Shown: positions 8,299-17,594, counted from the first letter of the stretch. The stretch is DNA of 64,000 bases from Bacillus ndiopicus (GCF_000612805.1 NZ_HG964407.1:1-64000); one strand, 5' to 3'. The notes: a model not told the origin generated them from the letters alone. Numbers and translations: made by a program.

Positions 8299-9417
8299 TT
8301 AGCTGGTATATATCCTCGGCACTCGGTTTGTAATAATACATGGTATTTCGTAATTAATTGTATCGAGCTTGTTTGCCCATTCATCTAGTGAGATCGTTAC
8401 ATTTTGCTGTGTACCTATCAATGTCACTTTCTCTCCAACAGTATATGCTTTTGGAAGTAAAATCATACATTGATCCATACAAATTCGCCCAACTATAGGA
8501 GCACGTTTTCCATCAATTAACACCGTTTGTCCTGTTAATTTACGAAGCATTCCGTCAGCATAGCCAATCGGCAATGTACCGATAAAAACATCTTCTTTTG
8601 CAGTATACGTTGCACCATACCCAACAGATTGCCCTGCTGCAAGTTTCTTTACATGTACTAATTCCGTTTCTAACGACATAGCAGGCTTTAATGGAAATGG
8701 TAAATTTTCTGCTACATAATGAGACGGCGCCAATCCATACATCGAAATCCCAAATCGTATCGCATCCAGTTGTAGCGACCTGTCTTTTACTAATGCAGTA
8801 GCAGTATTAGCAACATGTACGAGGCGAGGTTTAACAGGTAACACTTGCAACATATCAGCAAAGAGTTTTACTTGCTCATTAAAATATTGCGTATCTTTCT
8901 CATCAGCAGTCGCAAAATGGGTGAATATCCCATCTAGTTCCATTTGTTTCGTCGCTGCAATCGCTTCATATAAATGTTGCAGTTCGTATGTTGAAGTTAT
9001 TCCTAGCCTACCCATGCCAGTATCCATTTTAATATGTAACTTCAATTTATTTGTTAATTGTAATAATGCCACTTGCTCTACCCACTCTTTAGAAAAAACA
9101 GTAAGTAAAATATTGTTTTGGGCAGCATATGTGGCAAAGGAAACAGGGCTTGCCCCTAATACTAATATATCCGTATTTGAAATATGTGAGCGTACATGAA
9201 CCGCTTCTTCAGGAGTCGCAACTGCTAATATCGTAGCGCCTGCCTGTATTGCAGCATGCGCTACTTCTATATCTCCGTGACCGTAGCCATTTGCTTTTAT
9301 GACAGCTATAATTTGCACATCTGATTGTAGGTGTTCTCGTAGTTGCTTGATGTTCTCTTGAATAGCTCGTAGATCTATAACTGCTTTTGTTGGACGATAA
9401 TATTGGATCTCTTCCAT
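8299..9417 (-). CDS. alr: Alanine racemase
   Basis: A 372-aa PLP-dependent fold-type III enzyme making D-alanine for peptidoglycan. The PLP lysine is Lys41 in VIKANGYGHG; the second catalytic tyrosine lies in SVGYGATY (about 265), and the C-terminal beta domain carries GRICMDQ. The ATG at 9417 was preferred because GAGGGTAG lies upstream; the TTG at 9441 has none. It stands alone with short flanks, upstream of ndoAI as in other Bacilli. Confidence 0.95.
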   Translation of the reverse strand: MEEIQYYRPTKAVIDLRAIQENIKQLREHLQSDVQIIAVIKANGYGHGDIEVAHAAIQAGATILAVATPEEAVHVRSHISNTDILVLGASPVSFATYAAQNNILLTVFSKEWVEQVALLQLTNKLKLHIKMDTGMGRLGITSTYELQHLYEAIAATKQMELDGIFTHFATADEKDTQYFNEQVKLFADMLQVLPVKPRLVHVANTATALVKDRSLQLDAIRFGISMYGLAPSHYVAENLPFPLKPAMSLETELVHVKKLAAGQSVGYGATYTAKEDVFIGTLPIGYADGMLRKLTGQTVLIDGKRAPIVGRICMDQCMILLPKAYTVGEKVTLIGTQQNVTISLDEWANKLDTINYEIPCIITNRVPRIYTS

Positions 9418-9514
9418 GTGCTTTCTACCCTCTTTACTCAAAATCTAAACATTTAGGCAGTAACAGCCCTCTTTTATTATAGGTTTAAATAAGGGCTATT
9501 ACTGAACAACTATT

Positions 9515-10522
9515 TTACTTCATCCCACCAGATGTGACAGATGCTGCAACTTCGATTAGTTCTTCTCTTGTCATCTTACTTGAAGCAATGAAAAATGATA
9601 TGCCATCTCTTTCCCAGCTAATTGAATTATCTGTAACTGCACCAATAGCAAATCCTAAGTCAGCTGGGTCTCCAGGCGCAAAGACAGGAACTGTCGAAGC
9701 CATTGTCATAGCAGGTTGCTGCATTAAAGTGAATGCTTTTTCACCTTCGAATGTTAAAATAACGCGCTCTACTCCATCTTCTCGAATCGTTTGTGAATCA
9801 ACTAATTTCGTATGATCCCATTGCAATATTGGGTAATGTGTTTGAAACGCCTCACTGTTTTTTATATCGGCACTCGCTGCCTCTTTTTCTTTATTTTCTT
9901 GAAATTTTTCTACAGCATATTCCTCTGCCTTGTGTGTCACACCTAGCTTTACATCATTAAACTTAATCGTAATTTGCTCTTCGCCTGCATCGTTTAAAAT
10001 AGCGACGCTTTTTGGCAACATAGATTTTTTATCCACTGTCACTAGCTGCGTCGTCATACCTGTTTTATCTGTGTTGCGCATCGCAGCGGTAAAAACATAT
10101 GCATCCTCAACATTTTCCATTTGTAACCCTTTATCGGCTTGTATATCTTCCGCTAATGCTCCGATTAAATATGCTTGGCTATTTTGTTTTGGCCAATCAC
10201 TTTGGAATTTATACGTTTTTGATAATGCTGGTGTAACGACAAATACACCTTCTTCATTTCGGACAATCATTTGTGTAATATCCTCATTTTCTGCAGTTAC
10301 CTCTACTTTGTAAAAATCAGGCTTTGTATGCCAAACTTTCACATCATAAGCACGAGGCTCCTTACCAGTCTTAATCTCCATCGAGGCAGTTAATTCATAA
10401 CCCTTTGTATCTCCCCATTTTTCTCCAATTTTTTGAACAACGTCCTCTTGCGATGCCTTACCACATGCCGCCAACAGGAAAATACAGCAGCCAATCATAA
10501 AAATGACCTTTCGGAAGTGCAC
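9515..10522 (-). CDS. ydcC: LolA-like outer membrane-type lipoprotein, YdcC family
   Basis: A 335-aa protein with a lipoprotein signal peptide: positively charged start, hydrophobic stretch and lipobox LAAC with Cys20. The mature part resembles the LolA/RseB-like fold seen in YdcC, a sporulation-associated membrane lipoprotein in B. subtilis. GTG start with AAAGGATGG upstream. A stem-loop at 9459-9503 lies beyond the stop without a clear U tract. Exact function is unknown. Confidence 0.85.
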   Translation of the reverse strand: MHFRKVIFMIGCCIFLLAACGKASQEDVVQKIGEKWGDTKGYELTASMEIKTGKEPRAYDVKVWHTKPDFYKVEVTAENEDITQMIVRNEEGVFVVTPALSKTYKFQSDWPKQNSQAYLIGALAEDIQADKGLQMENVEDAYVFTAAMRNTDKTGMTTQLVTVDKKSMLPKSVAILNDAGEEQITIKFNDVKLGVTHKAEEYAVEKFQENKEKEAASADIKNSEAFQTHYPILQWDHTKLVDSQTIREDGVERVILTFEGEKAFTLMQQPAMTMASTVPVFAPGDPADLGFAIGAVTDNSISWERDGISFFIASSKMTREELIEVAASVTSGGMK

Positions 10523-10588
10523 AATTCCATCCTTTCTCCACTTTCGCTCTAGTAATTTAGCATATGGAGCGTTACATCAAAATATGTC

Positions 10589-10942
10589 TTATTCCATTAA
10601 GACAACTTGAGCAGCTGCTACTGTTTGTGTATGAGTAATTGTTACAAAGCCTTTCACACGCTTGTCATCAAAATATAATTCAGGGGCACCTAATTCATTT
10701 TTTAAAATTTCAATTTGCTGCAATTCACAGCCTTTTCCAATACCTGTACCATTCGCCTTTGCATAAGCTTCTTTCGCTGCGAAGCGTCCTGCTAAAAATT
10801 CTACCCGCCTCGCATCAGAGAGCTTTGCAAAAAATGCTTGTTCACGAATTGATAAAATACGTAAGGCAAATTTTTCAGAGCGCTGCATTGCTTTTTTTAT
10901 GCGTTCAAGCTCAATTATGTCTAATCCAATTCCCTTAATCAT
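10589..10942 (-). CDS. acpS: Holo-[acyl-carrier-protein] synthase
   Basis: A 117-aa phosphopantetheinyl transferase that converts apo-ACP to holo-ACP using CoA. The motif GIGLDIIELERI carries the metal-binding Asp near the start, and FAAKEAYAKANGTGIG holds the catalytic Glu/Lys. The ATG at 10942 fits the family start and has AAAGGAA upstream. It is divergent from the rhomboid gene. Confidence 0.95.
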   Translation of the reverse strand: MIKGIGLDIIELERIKKAMQRSEKFALRILSIREQAFFAKLSDARRVEFLAGRFAAKEAYAKANGTGIGKGCELQQIEILKNELGAPELYFDDKRVKGFVTITHTQTVAAAQVVLME

Positions 10943-11003
10943 CGTTATGTTATTCCTTTCATTATTTATCATAACCAATGTATAATTAAAACGAGGTGGA
11001 AAA

Positions 11004-11600
11004 ATGTTTATTCGTAGAGAAAGCTTTCAACAGTATATTAAAATGTATCCCATTGTTTCAACTATTATAGCTTTAAATATTATAGCTTATATTATCACAC
11101 TCATTCCTGACTTTGGCACCAAAGTCCTTTATGCAGGGATGAGCTTGAATGCGGCGATTGCTGCTGGAGAATGGTGGCGTATTATTACATCTATGTTTTT
11201 ACACGGTGGTTTTTTGCATATTTTATTTAATATGTTCTCACTTTTTTTATTTGGACCTGAGCTAGAAAAAATTGCTGGAAAAATGCGCTTTTTAACCATC
11301 TATTTTCTTGCAGGTATTTTCGGTGGCATTACCACATTCGTCATACAAAACGATCCGTTTTATGCAAGTGTAGGGGCAAGTGGAGCAATCTTTGGCATTA
11401 TTGGCGCTTTTGGTGGATTGCTATACTATATGCGCCGCACTATGCCACAGTTGCGTCAAATTATATTACCGATTATCGTAATCAGTGTCGTTATGACGTT
11501 TTTACAACCTAATATTAATATCGCCAGCCATTTAGGGGGACTTGCAACTGGCTTTGTCCTAGGACTATTTTATTTTAAACCAAAAAATATGTTGCGTTAG
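11004..11600 (+). CDS. Rhomboid-family intramembrane serine protease (YdcA type)
   Basis: A 198-aa protein with about six membrane segments. The catalytic dyad is visible as Ser126 in GASGAIFG and His176 in ASHLGG; Asn76 lies in HILFNMFSLF, and the loop motif WWRIITSMFLHGG is typical. AGGTGG precedes the ATG. B. subtilis ydcA occupies the equivalent place beside acpS, though here the gene is on the opposite strand to its neighbours. Substrates are unknown. Confidence 0.92.
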   Translation: MFIRRESFQQYIKMYPIVSTIIALNIIAYIITLIPDFGTKVLYAGMSLNAAIAAGEWWRIITSMFLHGGFLHILFNMFSLFLFGPELEKIAGKMRFLTIYFLAGIFGGITTFVIQNDPFYASVGASGAIFGIIGAFGGLLYYMRRTMPQLRQIILPIIVISVVMTFLQPNINIASHLGGLATGFVLGLFYFKPKNMLR

Positions 11601-11607
11601 CGACAAT

Positions 11608-11637
11608 AAAAAAGAGTAGCGAATGCTACTCTTTTTT
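11608..11637 (+). terminator. Terminator after the rhomboid gene
   Basis: Stem AAAGAGTAGC/GCTACTCTTT with a GAAT loop followed by a T run. Confidence 0.9.
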
Positions 11638-11696
11638 GATATCTTTCATTTACATCTCTGCAACACTTTATTTAATTACATATAGGAGATGAAAAT

Positions 11697-12065
11697 ATGT
11701 TAAATAGAAAGTTAACCGCAGCTTTTTTCACTACTGTTATTTGTTTTTTTATAGTTCCTTTATTTTTCAACGAATATTATAACTCGTATTTTATTATTGG
11801 TTTATCTGTAAGTATAATCACTGTACCCACACTTTTTATAATAGGAATTTCATTTGCATTAGCGATTGAGCTTTTCAGTAAATTCAACAATATTTTAATT
11901 TTATATATTAAGCATCTAATTTGTGGGCTACTTTGTGTTGTACTGTTTTTATTGTTAACTGGATGGGATACTGAATTACTTTTTGTTTATACATTGATTG
12001 CATTTACCTACGTTTCAATTTTCTTTATTAATGATTGGATTATCAAGGTAAAATTCACAGATTAA
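11697..12065 (+). CDS. Small membrane protein of unknown function
   Basis: A 122-aa protein with four predicted membrane spans (about residues 8-25, 31-56, 67-90, 94-113) and no polar motif I recognise. TAGGAGATG stands a suitable distance before the ATG. It has its own 3' terminator and is AT-rich compared with its neighbours. It is inserted between acpS/ydcA and ydbT relative to the B. subtilis order. No function can be assigned. Confidence 0.75.
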   Translation: MLNRKLTAAFFTTVICFFIVPLFFNEYYNSYFIIGLSVSIITVPTLFIIGISFALAIELFSKFNNILILYIKHLICGLLCVVLFLLLTGWDTELLFVYTLIAFTYVSIFFINDWIIKVKFTD

Positions 12066-12080
12066 TATAGAAATAAAAGC

Positions 12081-12114
12081 GAAGGGGATTGTTCAAAAAT
12101 GAACAATCCCCTTC
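12081..12114. terminator. Bidirectional terminator
   Basis: Perfect 14-bp stem GAAGGGGATTGTTC/GAACAATCCCCTTC with a 6-nt loop, between convergent genes; T-rich on both sides. Confidence 0.92.
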
Positions 12115-12127
12115 ACTTTTTCATCTT

Positions 12128-13576
12128 CTAACGCTCATACCATCGCATTAAATCATCAATTTGCTGCTCTTCCATATGATACGCCTTTGCAGATGCGCCA
12201 GTCGCACCTGACATAACAACGATTTTCGCCGATGCTACATTTTTGCGTTTTTGGAAGTAATTTTGCTGCTGCTCGGCAATTTGAATACGGCGCTTTTCAG
12301 CGATAAATGTTACTCGACTTAATATTCGATACATAATCGTAATTTGCTCGTTTGAGATTTTAAAGCGAGCTGTTCTAAATTGCCACACTCCCAATAACAA
12401 TATAGGAATTATTAAGACTAAAGACAATAGACCATACGGGAAAAAGAAATATGACAATGCACCAATCAACGGAACAAGCCATACAAAGTCTATGCGATAA
12501 AAGTATGGACGTGAACGCTTTGGTGGACGTACTGCTCCCTCTAAATTAAGATCAAAATACGGAAATAGCTGTTGTAAAGGTCGCATCATATTTTTCTTTG
12601 AAATTAGAGGGAATAAGACAACGGTTTTATCCTTTTCTCCTCCAAAGCCACCTCCAGCACTTTCTACGATTACTGCTGCTAGCCCAAAGATTTGTCTAAA
12701 TGGATTTTCAACTATTTTAATTGCTTGTACACGGTTTAAAGGGATGGTAATTCGCTTTTTCTCTAATAAACCTCGCGTTATGATAAGTCGCTCGTTTTCC
12801 TCAGACACTGTAAAATTATAATAATTAATAAAAGTAATCGCTACGGATACGAACCACGCAATTAATAAACCAAAGATGACTAAAATCATAATTAATAAAA
12901 AGCCAAAGCGCAATAATTGTGCCATCTCTGCGTATATCCAGTCATACGGAATAAACTCTGAAAACTGCGAAATAACAGCTAATACCCCCGCTAATACAAC
13001 ACCTATACTATTAGAAGTTGTCGCTAAAATTATTAGGTCTTTTGGAGACATTTTATGAATTAAACGAGCGGTCGGTAGCTCTTCCCCTTCTACAACTGGC
13101 TGCGTTTCTTTTAATTTTTTAGTTTCGTTTTCAATAAAATCTGCCGCATCACGTGTAATGGCTGTTAGCTCTGCCTCTGCTTTTCCAGACTTATTACCCG
13201 CTGTCTCAACTGACACCTGCACCAAACCAAAAATACGGTGAAAAATACCCTCTTTATAATTTAAACTTTGAATACGTTCATATGGGATAAAACGTTTCTT
13301 TTTAATAAATAGACCGTGCTGCACCCGCAGCTCGTTATCCTCAAACCAATAAATAAACGTCCACCATTTAATAATTCCACTAAATAACGAAAAAATTATA
13401 ATTGTGGATAAAATAATAAGCGGAATCATGGATTGAAAAAAACGTTCATCACGAAAATTGAAACTAAAATTAGAGCCATTGGCCAAAACAATAATAATAA
13501 TCGGAATTAGCGAGCTCTTTAAAGTCTTTGCAAAGTTAATAATAGCTGATACAGGATGCAATTTATATTTAGACAT
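12128..13576 (-). CDS. ydbT: PH-domain membrane protein YdbT
   Basis: A 482-aa membrane protein with repeated bacterial PH (DUF304) domains. The pattern R-x-x-LI-x-R-GLL-x-KK-x-x-IPL-x-R-x-Q occurs twice (IKKKRFIPYERIQSL and LLEKKRITIPLNRVQAI). There are membrane pairs near 15-75, 185-250 and 365-400. It overlaps ydbS by 8 nt. In B. subtilis ydbST belongs to the sigma-W regulon and has been linked to resistance against antimicrobial peptides made by other bacilli. The sigma-W promoter upstream of ydbS supports the same regulation here. Confidence 0.9.
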   Translation of the reverse strand: MSKYKLHPVSAIINFAKTLKSSLIPIIIIVLANGSNFSFNFRDERFFQSMIPLIILSTIIIFSLFSGIIKWWTFIYWFEDNELRVQHGLFIKKKRFIPYERIQSLNYKEGIFHRIFGLVQVSVETAGNKSGKAEAELTAITRDAADFIENETKKLKETQPVVEGEELPTARLIHKMSPKDLIILATTSNSIGVVLAGVLAVISQFSEFIPYDWIYAEMAQLLRFGFLLIMILVIFGLLIAWFVSVAITFINYYNFTVSEENERLIITRGLLEKKRITIPLNRVQAIKIVENPFRQIFGLAAVIVESAGGGFGGEKDKTVVLFPLISKKNMMRPLQQLFPYFDLNLEGAVRPPKRSRPYFYRIDFVWLVPLIGALSYFFFPYGLLSLVLIIPILLLGVWQFRTARFKISNEQITIMYRILSRVTFIAEKRRIQIAEQQQNYFQKRKNVASAKIVVMSGATGASAKAYHMEEQQIDDLMRWYER

Positions 13577-14048
13577 CTTCTTCAGCCACCCTTGCTAGTT
13601 CTGAAATTTTAGCGCGTAGCTCATCTGCATCTGCTGTAATTAACATCGGAATAACATGTGTCGTTGCAGCAGAGGAGATTGAAATATTCGCTAAATCATA
13701 TTTTTTTAATATTGGACCTTGCCCTGTATCTACATGTTGCACACGTACCATCGGAATAAGTGTGCGCTTAACTATAAACAAGCCGCTTTGAATTTCAATT
13801 TCCTGCTCACGCACTTCATAACGCCAAATGCGCCAGCGAATATTTGGAAAAACCCATATTTCGAATATGGCAATCATGATAACAATTGCTGTCACTATGA
13901 AATAAATATATTTAGGCCATTCGAAATGGTATGTAGCAAAACTTATTCCTCCAGCAATAATAGCAGCCACTAGGGTTTCTAGTATTCCATATAGCCGCCA
14001 AACCGTTAATCCTTTTTTAGGAATTTGATATTTTGGTTCATTTCTCAC
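13569..14048 (-). CDS. ydbS: PH-domain membrane protein YdbS
   Basis: A 159-aa protein with two membrane spans (about 25-65) followed by one PH (DUF304) domain with WRYEVREQEIEIQSGLFI and the basic RTLIPMVRVQHV. GTG start with AAGGGA 5 nt upstream. First gene of the ydbS-ydbT pair. Confidence 0.9.
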   Translation of the reverse strand: MRNEPKYQIPKKGLTVWRLYGILETLVAAIIAGGISFATYHFEWPKYIYFIVTAIVIMIAIFEIWVFPNIRWRIWRYEVREQEIEIQSGLFIVKRTLIPMVRVQHVDTGQGPILKKYDLANISISSAATTHVIPMLITADADELRAKISELARVAEEDV

Positions 14049-14073
14049 TTCAATCCCTTCCTCTCCCTTTCAT

Positions 14074-14101
14074 TATACGTGTAAATGCCATTTTTGTTTC
14101 A
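14074..14101 (-). promoter_or_regulatory. Sigma-W promoter of ydbST
   Basis: On the minus strand TGAAAC (14096-14101) and CGTATA (14074-14079) are 16 nt apart, the exact sigma-W consensus and spacing, 26 nt upstream of the ydbS start codon. It implies that the genome encodes a SigW-type ECF factor. Confidence 0.9.
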
Positions 14102-14220
14102 AAATAATCCATTTGAAATTACTTTTATCTGAATGAAAGTGTTATTGATGATGGCACATTTTAGAATATAATGGGTGTATATCTTATATTTGTAGTTAAA
14201 CGGATAGAAGGAGGGAACGG

Positions 14221-14427
14221 ATGGGTACTAATAAAAATTTAACTTGGTTGCTAATTATTATTGGAATATTTTTGGGAAGTATCATAACTGTCTTCATATT
14301 CAATTTTTTCTTCAAAGTAGATTATAAAATTATAATTCCTATCGTTAGTGGTGGGATAATAAGCTACATTATATTTATGAATAATTTAAAAATAAAAAAT
14401 AGAAAAAAGCTTAAATTTACAAAGTAA
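14221..14427 (+). CDS. Small two-span membrane protein of unknown function
   Basis: A 68-aa protein with two hydrophobic segments (about 8-30 and 36-54) and a lysine-rich C-terminus. GAAGGAGGG precedes the ATG. A sigma-A promoter with TTGATG, 16 nt and TATAAT ends at about 14174. It has its own terminator. I do not recognise the family. Confidence 0.7.
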   Translation: MGTNKNLTWLLIIIGIFLGSIITVFIFNFFFKVDYKIIIPIVSGGIISYIIFMNNLKIKNRKKLKFTK

Positions 14428-14451
14428 ATTCTATCTGTATTACCTTAAAAT

Positions 14452-14492
14452 AAAACTGCTCTGGAAAACGAATTGTTTTCTAGAGCAGTTTT
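14452..14492. terminator. Bidirectional terminator
   Basis: Long stem AAAACTGCTCT-GAAAAC paired with GTTTTC-AGAGCAGTTTT, between the small membrane gene and cshA, which converge. Confidence 0.92.
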
Positions 14493-14559
14493 TTCATTAA
14501 AGGCAGTAGTGAGAAGTTTATATTTCAGCTTTCTCCTACATCCTTTTATTAAATTTTGT

Positions 14560-16071
14560 CTAGTCTTCGCGACGGCGTGGACGGCGGCTTCCGCTGCTTT
14601 CACGACGACGATCACGATTGCGATCTGATGATGCACGGTTACGGTCATTACTACGTCCGCGGTCACGGCTACCACCACGATCATTACGACGGTTACGGTC
14701 ATTGCGACCACCGCCACCACGGCCATGTTGCGAACCACGCTCACGGCGCATTGGCAATGGACGTTCTTCTGTAATCGTTACAGGTGTTGCATCTGGCTCA
14801 CGTGTAACCGATTTTAATGCAGCAGCGATTAAATCAACTGCATTATAGCTTTCTAATAGCTCTTCCGCTAATAAGCGGTAATCGCTAAGCTCAGCAGATT
14901 GCACTAGCTCTACTAAGTTTTCAACTGATTGCTGTTGTTGGCCTACTAATGCTTCGCTTGTTGTAGGTGGCTTTAATGGTGTCATACGTTTTTTTGTTGT
15001 TTCTTCAACAATACGTAAGTAACCCATCTCACGTGGTGTTACAAATGTAACAGCAAGACCTGATTTACCAGCACGACCTGTACGACCAATACGGTGTACA
15101 TAGCTTTCTGGATCTTGTGGGATATCAAAGTTGTATACGTGAGTAACACCCGAAATATCAAGTCCACGTGCTGCAACGTCTGTTGCTACAAGGATGTCAA
15201 TTTGGTTTTCTTTAAATTGACGTAATACAGAAATACGCTTCGCTTGGCTTAAATCACCATGAATTCCCTCTGCATTATAGCCACGTAAATTTAATGCTTG
15301 TGTTAATTCATCTACACGACGTTTAGTACGACCAAAAATAATTGCTAGTTCTGGTTGATGTACATTGATTACACGGCATAAAATATCGAATTTTTCACGC
15401 TCTTGCGCTTTTACAAAATATTGTTCGATATTATCAACTGTTAATTCTTTCGCTTTAATTTTTACGATTTCTGGCTCTTGCATAAATGTTTCAGCAATTT
15501 TGCGAATCGCTGGAGGCATTGTCGCTGAGAATAATAATGTTTGGCGATTTGTTGGTACATTTTCTAGAATCGCATTAATATCATCGATAAAGCCCATGTT
15601 TAACATTTCATCTGCTTCGTCTAAAACTAATGTTTGAACATCTTCAAGCTTTAATGTACGACGGTTAATATGGTCAATAATACGACCTGGTGTACCGACA
15701 ATAATTTGTGGCTTGTTTTTCAATGCGCGAATTTGACGTCCAATTTCTTGACCGCCATAAACAGACAATAGCTTCACACGTTTGTCATATCCAATTTTAT
15801 AAAGTTCTTCCGATACTTGAATCGCTAATTCACGAGTTGGAGCAATAACTAGTGCTTGGATGTTTGGGTTTTTAGGGTCAATTTTCTCAATTAGAGGAAT
15901 ACCAAATGCGGCAGTTTTTCCAGTACCTGTTTGTGCTTGGCCCAATATATCGCGACCATCTAATGCAAATTTAATTGTACCTTCTTGGATTGGCGTTGCT
16001 TCTTCAAATCCCATACGCTTTACTGAACGTAATGTAGATTCACTAATATTTAATTCTGAAAAATTTGTCAA
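14560..16071 (-). CDS. cshA: DEAD-box RNA helicase CshA
   Basis: A 503-aa helicase of CshA length. Motif Q is GFEEATPIQ, motif I AQTGTGKT (46-53), Ia PTRELA (79-84), TPGR (127-130), DEAD (151-154), and SAT and [10 protein letters not shown] follow. The last 65 residues form an arginine/glycine/asparagine-rich tail that binds RNA. CshA works in RNA decay and cold-shock ribosome assembly. The TTG at 16071 lies 10 nt after AAGGAG and fits the family start; extending to 16218 would add 49 residues without homology. Upstream 16072-16456 holds a long leader with two stem-loops. Confidence 0.95.
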   Translation of the reverse strand: MTNFSELNISESTLRSVKRMGFEEATPIQEGTIKFALDGRDILGQAQTGTGKTAAFGIPLIEKIDPKNPNIQALVIAPTRELAIQVSEELYKIGYDKRVKLLSVYGGQEIGRQIRALKNKPQIIVGTPGRIIDHINRRTLKLEDVQTLVLDEADEMLNMGFIDDINAILENVPTNRQTLLFSATMPPAIRKIAETFMQEPEIVKIKAKELTVDNIEQYFVKAQEREKFDILCRVINVHQPELAIIFGRTKRRVDELTQALNLRGYNAEGIHGDLSQAKRISVLRQFKENQIDILVATDVAARGLDISGVTHVYNFDIPQDPESYVHRIGRTGRAGKSGLAVTFVTPREMGYLRIVEETTKKRMTPLKPPTTSEALVGQQQQSVENLVELVQSAELSDYRLLAEELLESYNAVDLIAAALKSVTREPDATPVTITEERPLPMRRERGSQHGRGGGGRNDRNRRNDRGGSRDRGRSNDRNRASSDRNRDRRRESSGSRRPRRRED

Positions 16072-16247
16072 ACTCTTCAATCTCCTTTTTTTCCTTATAA
16101 GTTGACAAATGGTTACATTTTCAGATGAAGTGTCGGCAAAATCGAGCCTATATGTGGAACGGTTTCCGTTACGTAAAAATTCTCTCTGCGCTTCATTGAT
16201 ATCATGATGATTTCTCACGCAGAAGCTTTCTTAATATGAAAAGGAAA

Positions 16248-16276
16248 GCCCGGTCGTTGCCGAGCGGTTTAATTCT
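16248..16276 (-). promoter_or_regulatory. GC-rich stem-loop in the cshA leader
   Basis: Minus-strand sequence CCGCTCGG, 6-nt loop, CCGGGC(TTT), about 180 nt upstream of the cshA start. It is unusually GC-rich for this region and is followed by TTTCCTTTT, so it could act as an attenuator or a leader structure. Function is inferred. Confidence 0.4.
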
Positions 16277-16330
16277 ACCTAGGTAATCAACATTAAACAT
16301 GAAAAACTATAGAATGAAACCGTTAAATTC

Positions 16331-16366
16331 AAAAAAAAGCACTCTTCAACAAATAATCTGAAGAGT
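16331..16366 (-). terminator. Terminator after the esterase gene
   Basis: Stem ACTCTTCA/TGAAGAGT followed on the minus strand by eight T. Confidence 0.85.
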
Positions 16367-16456
16367 CTTCGCACAAAATGTATCCATTGCTTTACATAGT
16401 CTATCACGTGCACAGTCAGTATGCAATGATAATGCTTAACTTAATAATCTGACTTT

Positions 16457-17149
16457 TTAAGGTGTGCAAAGAAATGCCAATACCTCACAAAACCACTCTT
16501 CACAATCATCGCTAAAACAAATATGATGCTTACCATTTGCCGATAAATATAAATGCTTATCCTCTGTTCGAATGTTATCGTATAAAAAGTGTGCTGCGAC
16601 ATGTGGAACGATGCCATCCTTTTCACCTTGAATAATGTATGTTGGAACATCGATCTGCTCAATGTAAGGCTCAACTTTTTTGACAATGCGCATAAATTCA
16701 ACCATCGAACTAAGTGGGACAGTAATTAGTTTGCGCTCATAACGCTGAAATAATTCATTATCCTTTAAATGCCCTCGAACTGCCTCTTTTGCCATTTCAC
16801 GCAAATCCTCTAACATTTGGACAGGACTCATGTATTTGATGGCTGCGCTCAATAATACAAGCTTTTTCACAGGATAACGTTTCGCTAAATATAAAGCGAT
16901 AACGCCCCCCATTGAAAAGCCAATAACTGTAATGTTATCTACTCGTTTCGCTAATTGGCGATAAGCGATTTCCGCATCCATTAACCAGTGCTGTGCTTTA
17001 TAGCCACGCATAGAAAGCTCCTCGCCATGTCCACAAAAAGTAGGTGTAACAATATCACATTCCATATGTTGCCGTATATATTCTGTTAATGGCTCTATTT
17101 CATATGGTCCACCTGAAAAACCATGCAATAATAAAATTCCTTGCTTCAT
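16457..17149 (-). CDS. Alpha/beta-hydrolase, carboxylesterase (Est30/YvaK type)
   Basis: A 230-aa monoacylglycerol lipase/carboxylesterase-like protein. The oxyanion region is LLLHGFSGGPYE, the nucleophile Ser lies in GFSMGG (about residue 82), the acid Asp in GEKDGIVP (about 178) and the base His in NGKHHICFSDD (about 208). No signal peptide, so cytoplasmic. The upstream region overlaps the terminator of murF. Confidence 0.88.
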   Translation of the reverse strand: MKQGILLLHGFSGGPYEIEPLTEYIRQHMECDIVTPTFCGHGEELSMRGYKAQHWLMDAEIAYRQLAKRVDNITVIGFSMGGVIALYLAKRYPVKKLVLLSAAIKYMSPVQMLEDLREMAKEAVRGHLKDNELFQRYERKLITVPLSSMVEFMRIVKKVEPYIEQIDVPTYIIQGEKDGIVPHVAAHFLYDNIRTEDKHLYLSANGKHHICFSDDCEEWFCEVLAFLCTP

Positions 17150-17213
17150 TTTGTTACACCTTCCTTTCTGTATATCTCTTGTGACTTTATATTACCCAAT
17201 TTACAGAAACAAA

Positions 17214-17246
17214 ATAGCATGTCAGAAATATTTCCTAACATGCTAT
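17214..17246 (-). terminator. Terminator of the murF transcript
   Basis: Perfect 9-bp stem ATAGCATGT/ACATGCTAT followed on the minus strand by TTTTGTTT. It lies beyond the 33-bp repeat array, so the array would be part of the murF 3' untranslated region. Confidence 0.75.
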
Positions 17247-17273
17247 AGATCCTTAATTAAGCAATCTTTTCTA

Positions 17274-17494
17274 CGACGAGTAATCGCAGGAGCATATGTT
17301 TTTTTGCGACGAGTAATCGCAGGAGCATATGTTTTTTTGCGACGAGTAATCGCAGGAGCATATGTTTTTTTGCGACGAGTAATCGCAGGAGCATATGTTT
17401 TTTTGCGACGAGTAATCGCAGGAGCATATGTTTTTTTGCGACGAGTAATCGCAGGAGCATATGTTTTTTTGCGACGAGTAATCGCAGGAGCATA
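17274..17494. repeat. Seven-copy 33-bp tandem repeat
   Basis: Units start at 17274, 17307, 17340, 17373, 17406, 17439 and 17472. Each reads CGACGAGTAATCGCAGGAGC, then ATATG, seven T and G. Copies are essentially identical, so the array is recent or kept uniform. Each unit contains GCGA/TCGC that can form a small stem. Because 33 is divisible by three, several frames stay open through the array; these are not genes. There are no spacers, so it is not CRISPR. Diverged single copies lie at 3881 and 21211. The rest of 17495-17594 holds an AAATCATCTT/AAGATGATTT stem-loop and no gene. Confidence 0.95.
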
Positions 17495-17594
17495 TATTAA
17501 TGCAGGAAGCACAAATCATCTTCAAAAGATGATTTGATGAAAACTAACAATCATTAGAATAGAAAAAAATTCTATTGATTGGTATTTTGTTTTA

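Noticed and set aside
9418-9450. Sigma-B-like pair GTTTAG-14-GGGTAG before alr
   Set aside because: The -10 is so close to the start codon that transcription would begin at the ATG, leaving no leader; chance match.
14445-14848. Histidine-, arginine- and valine-rich frames antisense or shifted to the 3' end of cshA
   Set aside because: They mirror the arginine/glycine-rich tail of CshA in other frames; the composition is a by-product.
17274-17494. CRISPR array
   Set aside because: Units follow each other directly with no variable spacers, and no cas gene is nearby.
17151-17537. Open frames on both strands (up to 128 codons) across the 33-bp array
   Set aside because: The period is divisible by three, so frames without stops persist automatically. 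The translations are pure repeats and there is no proper gene start outside the array.
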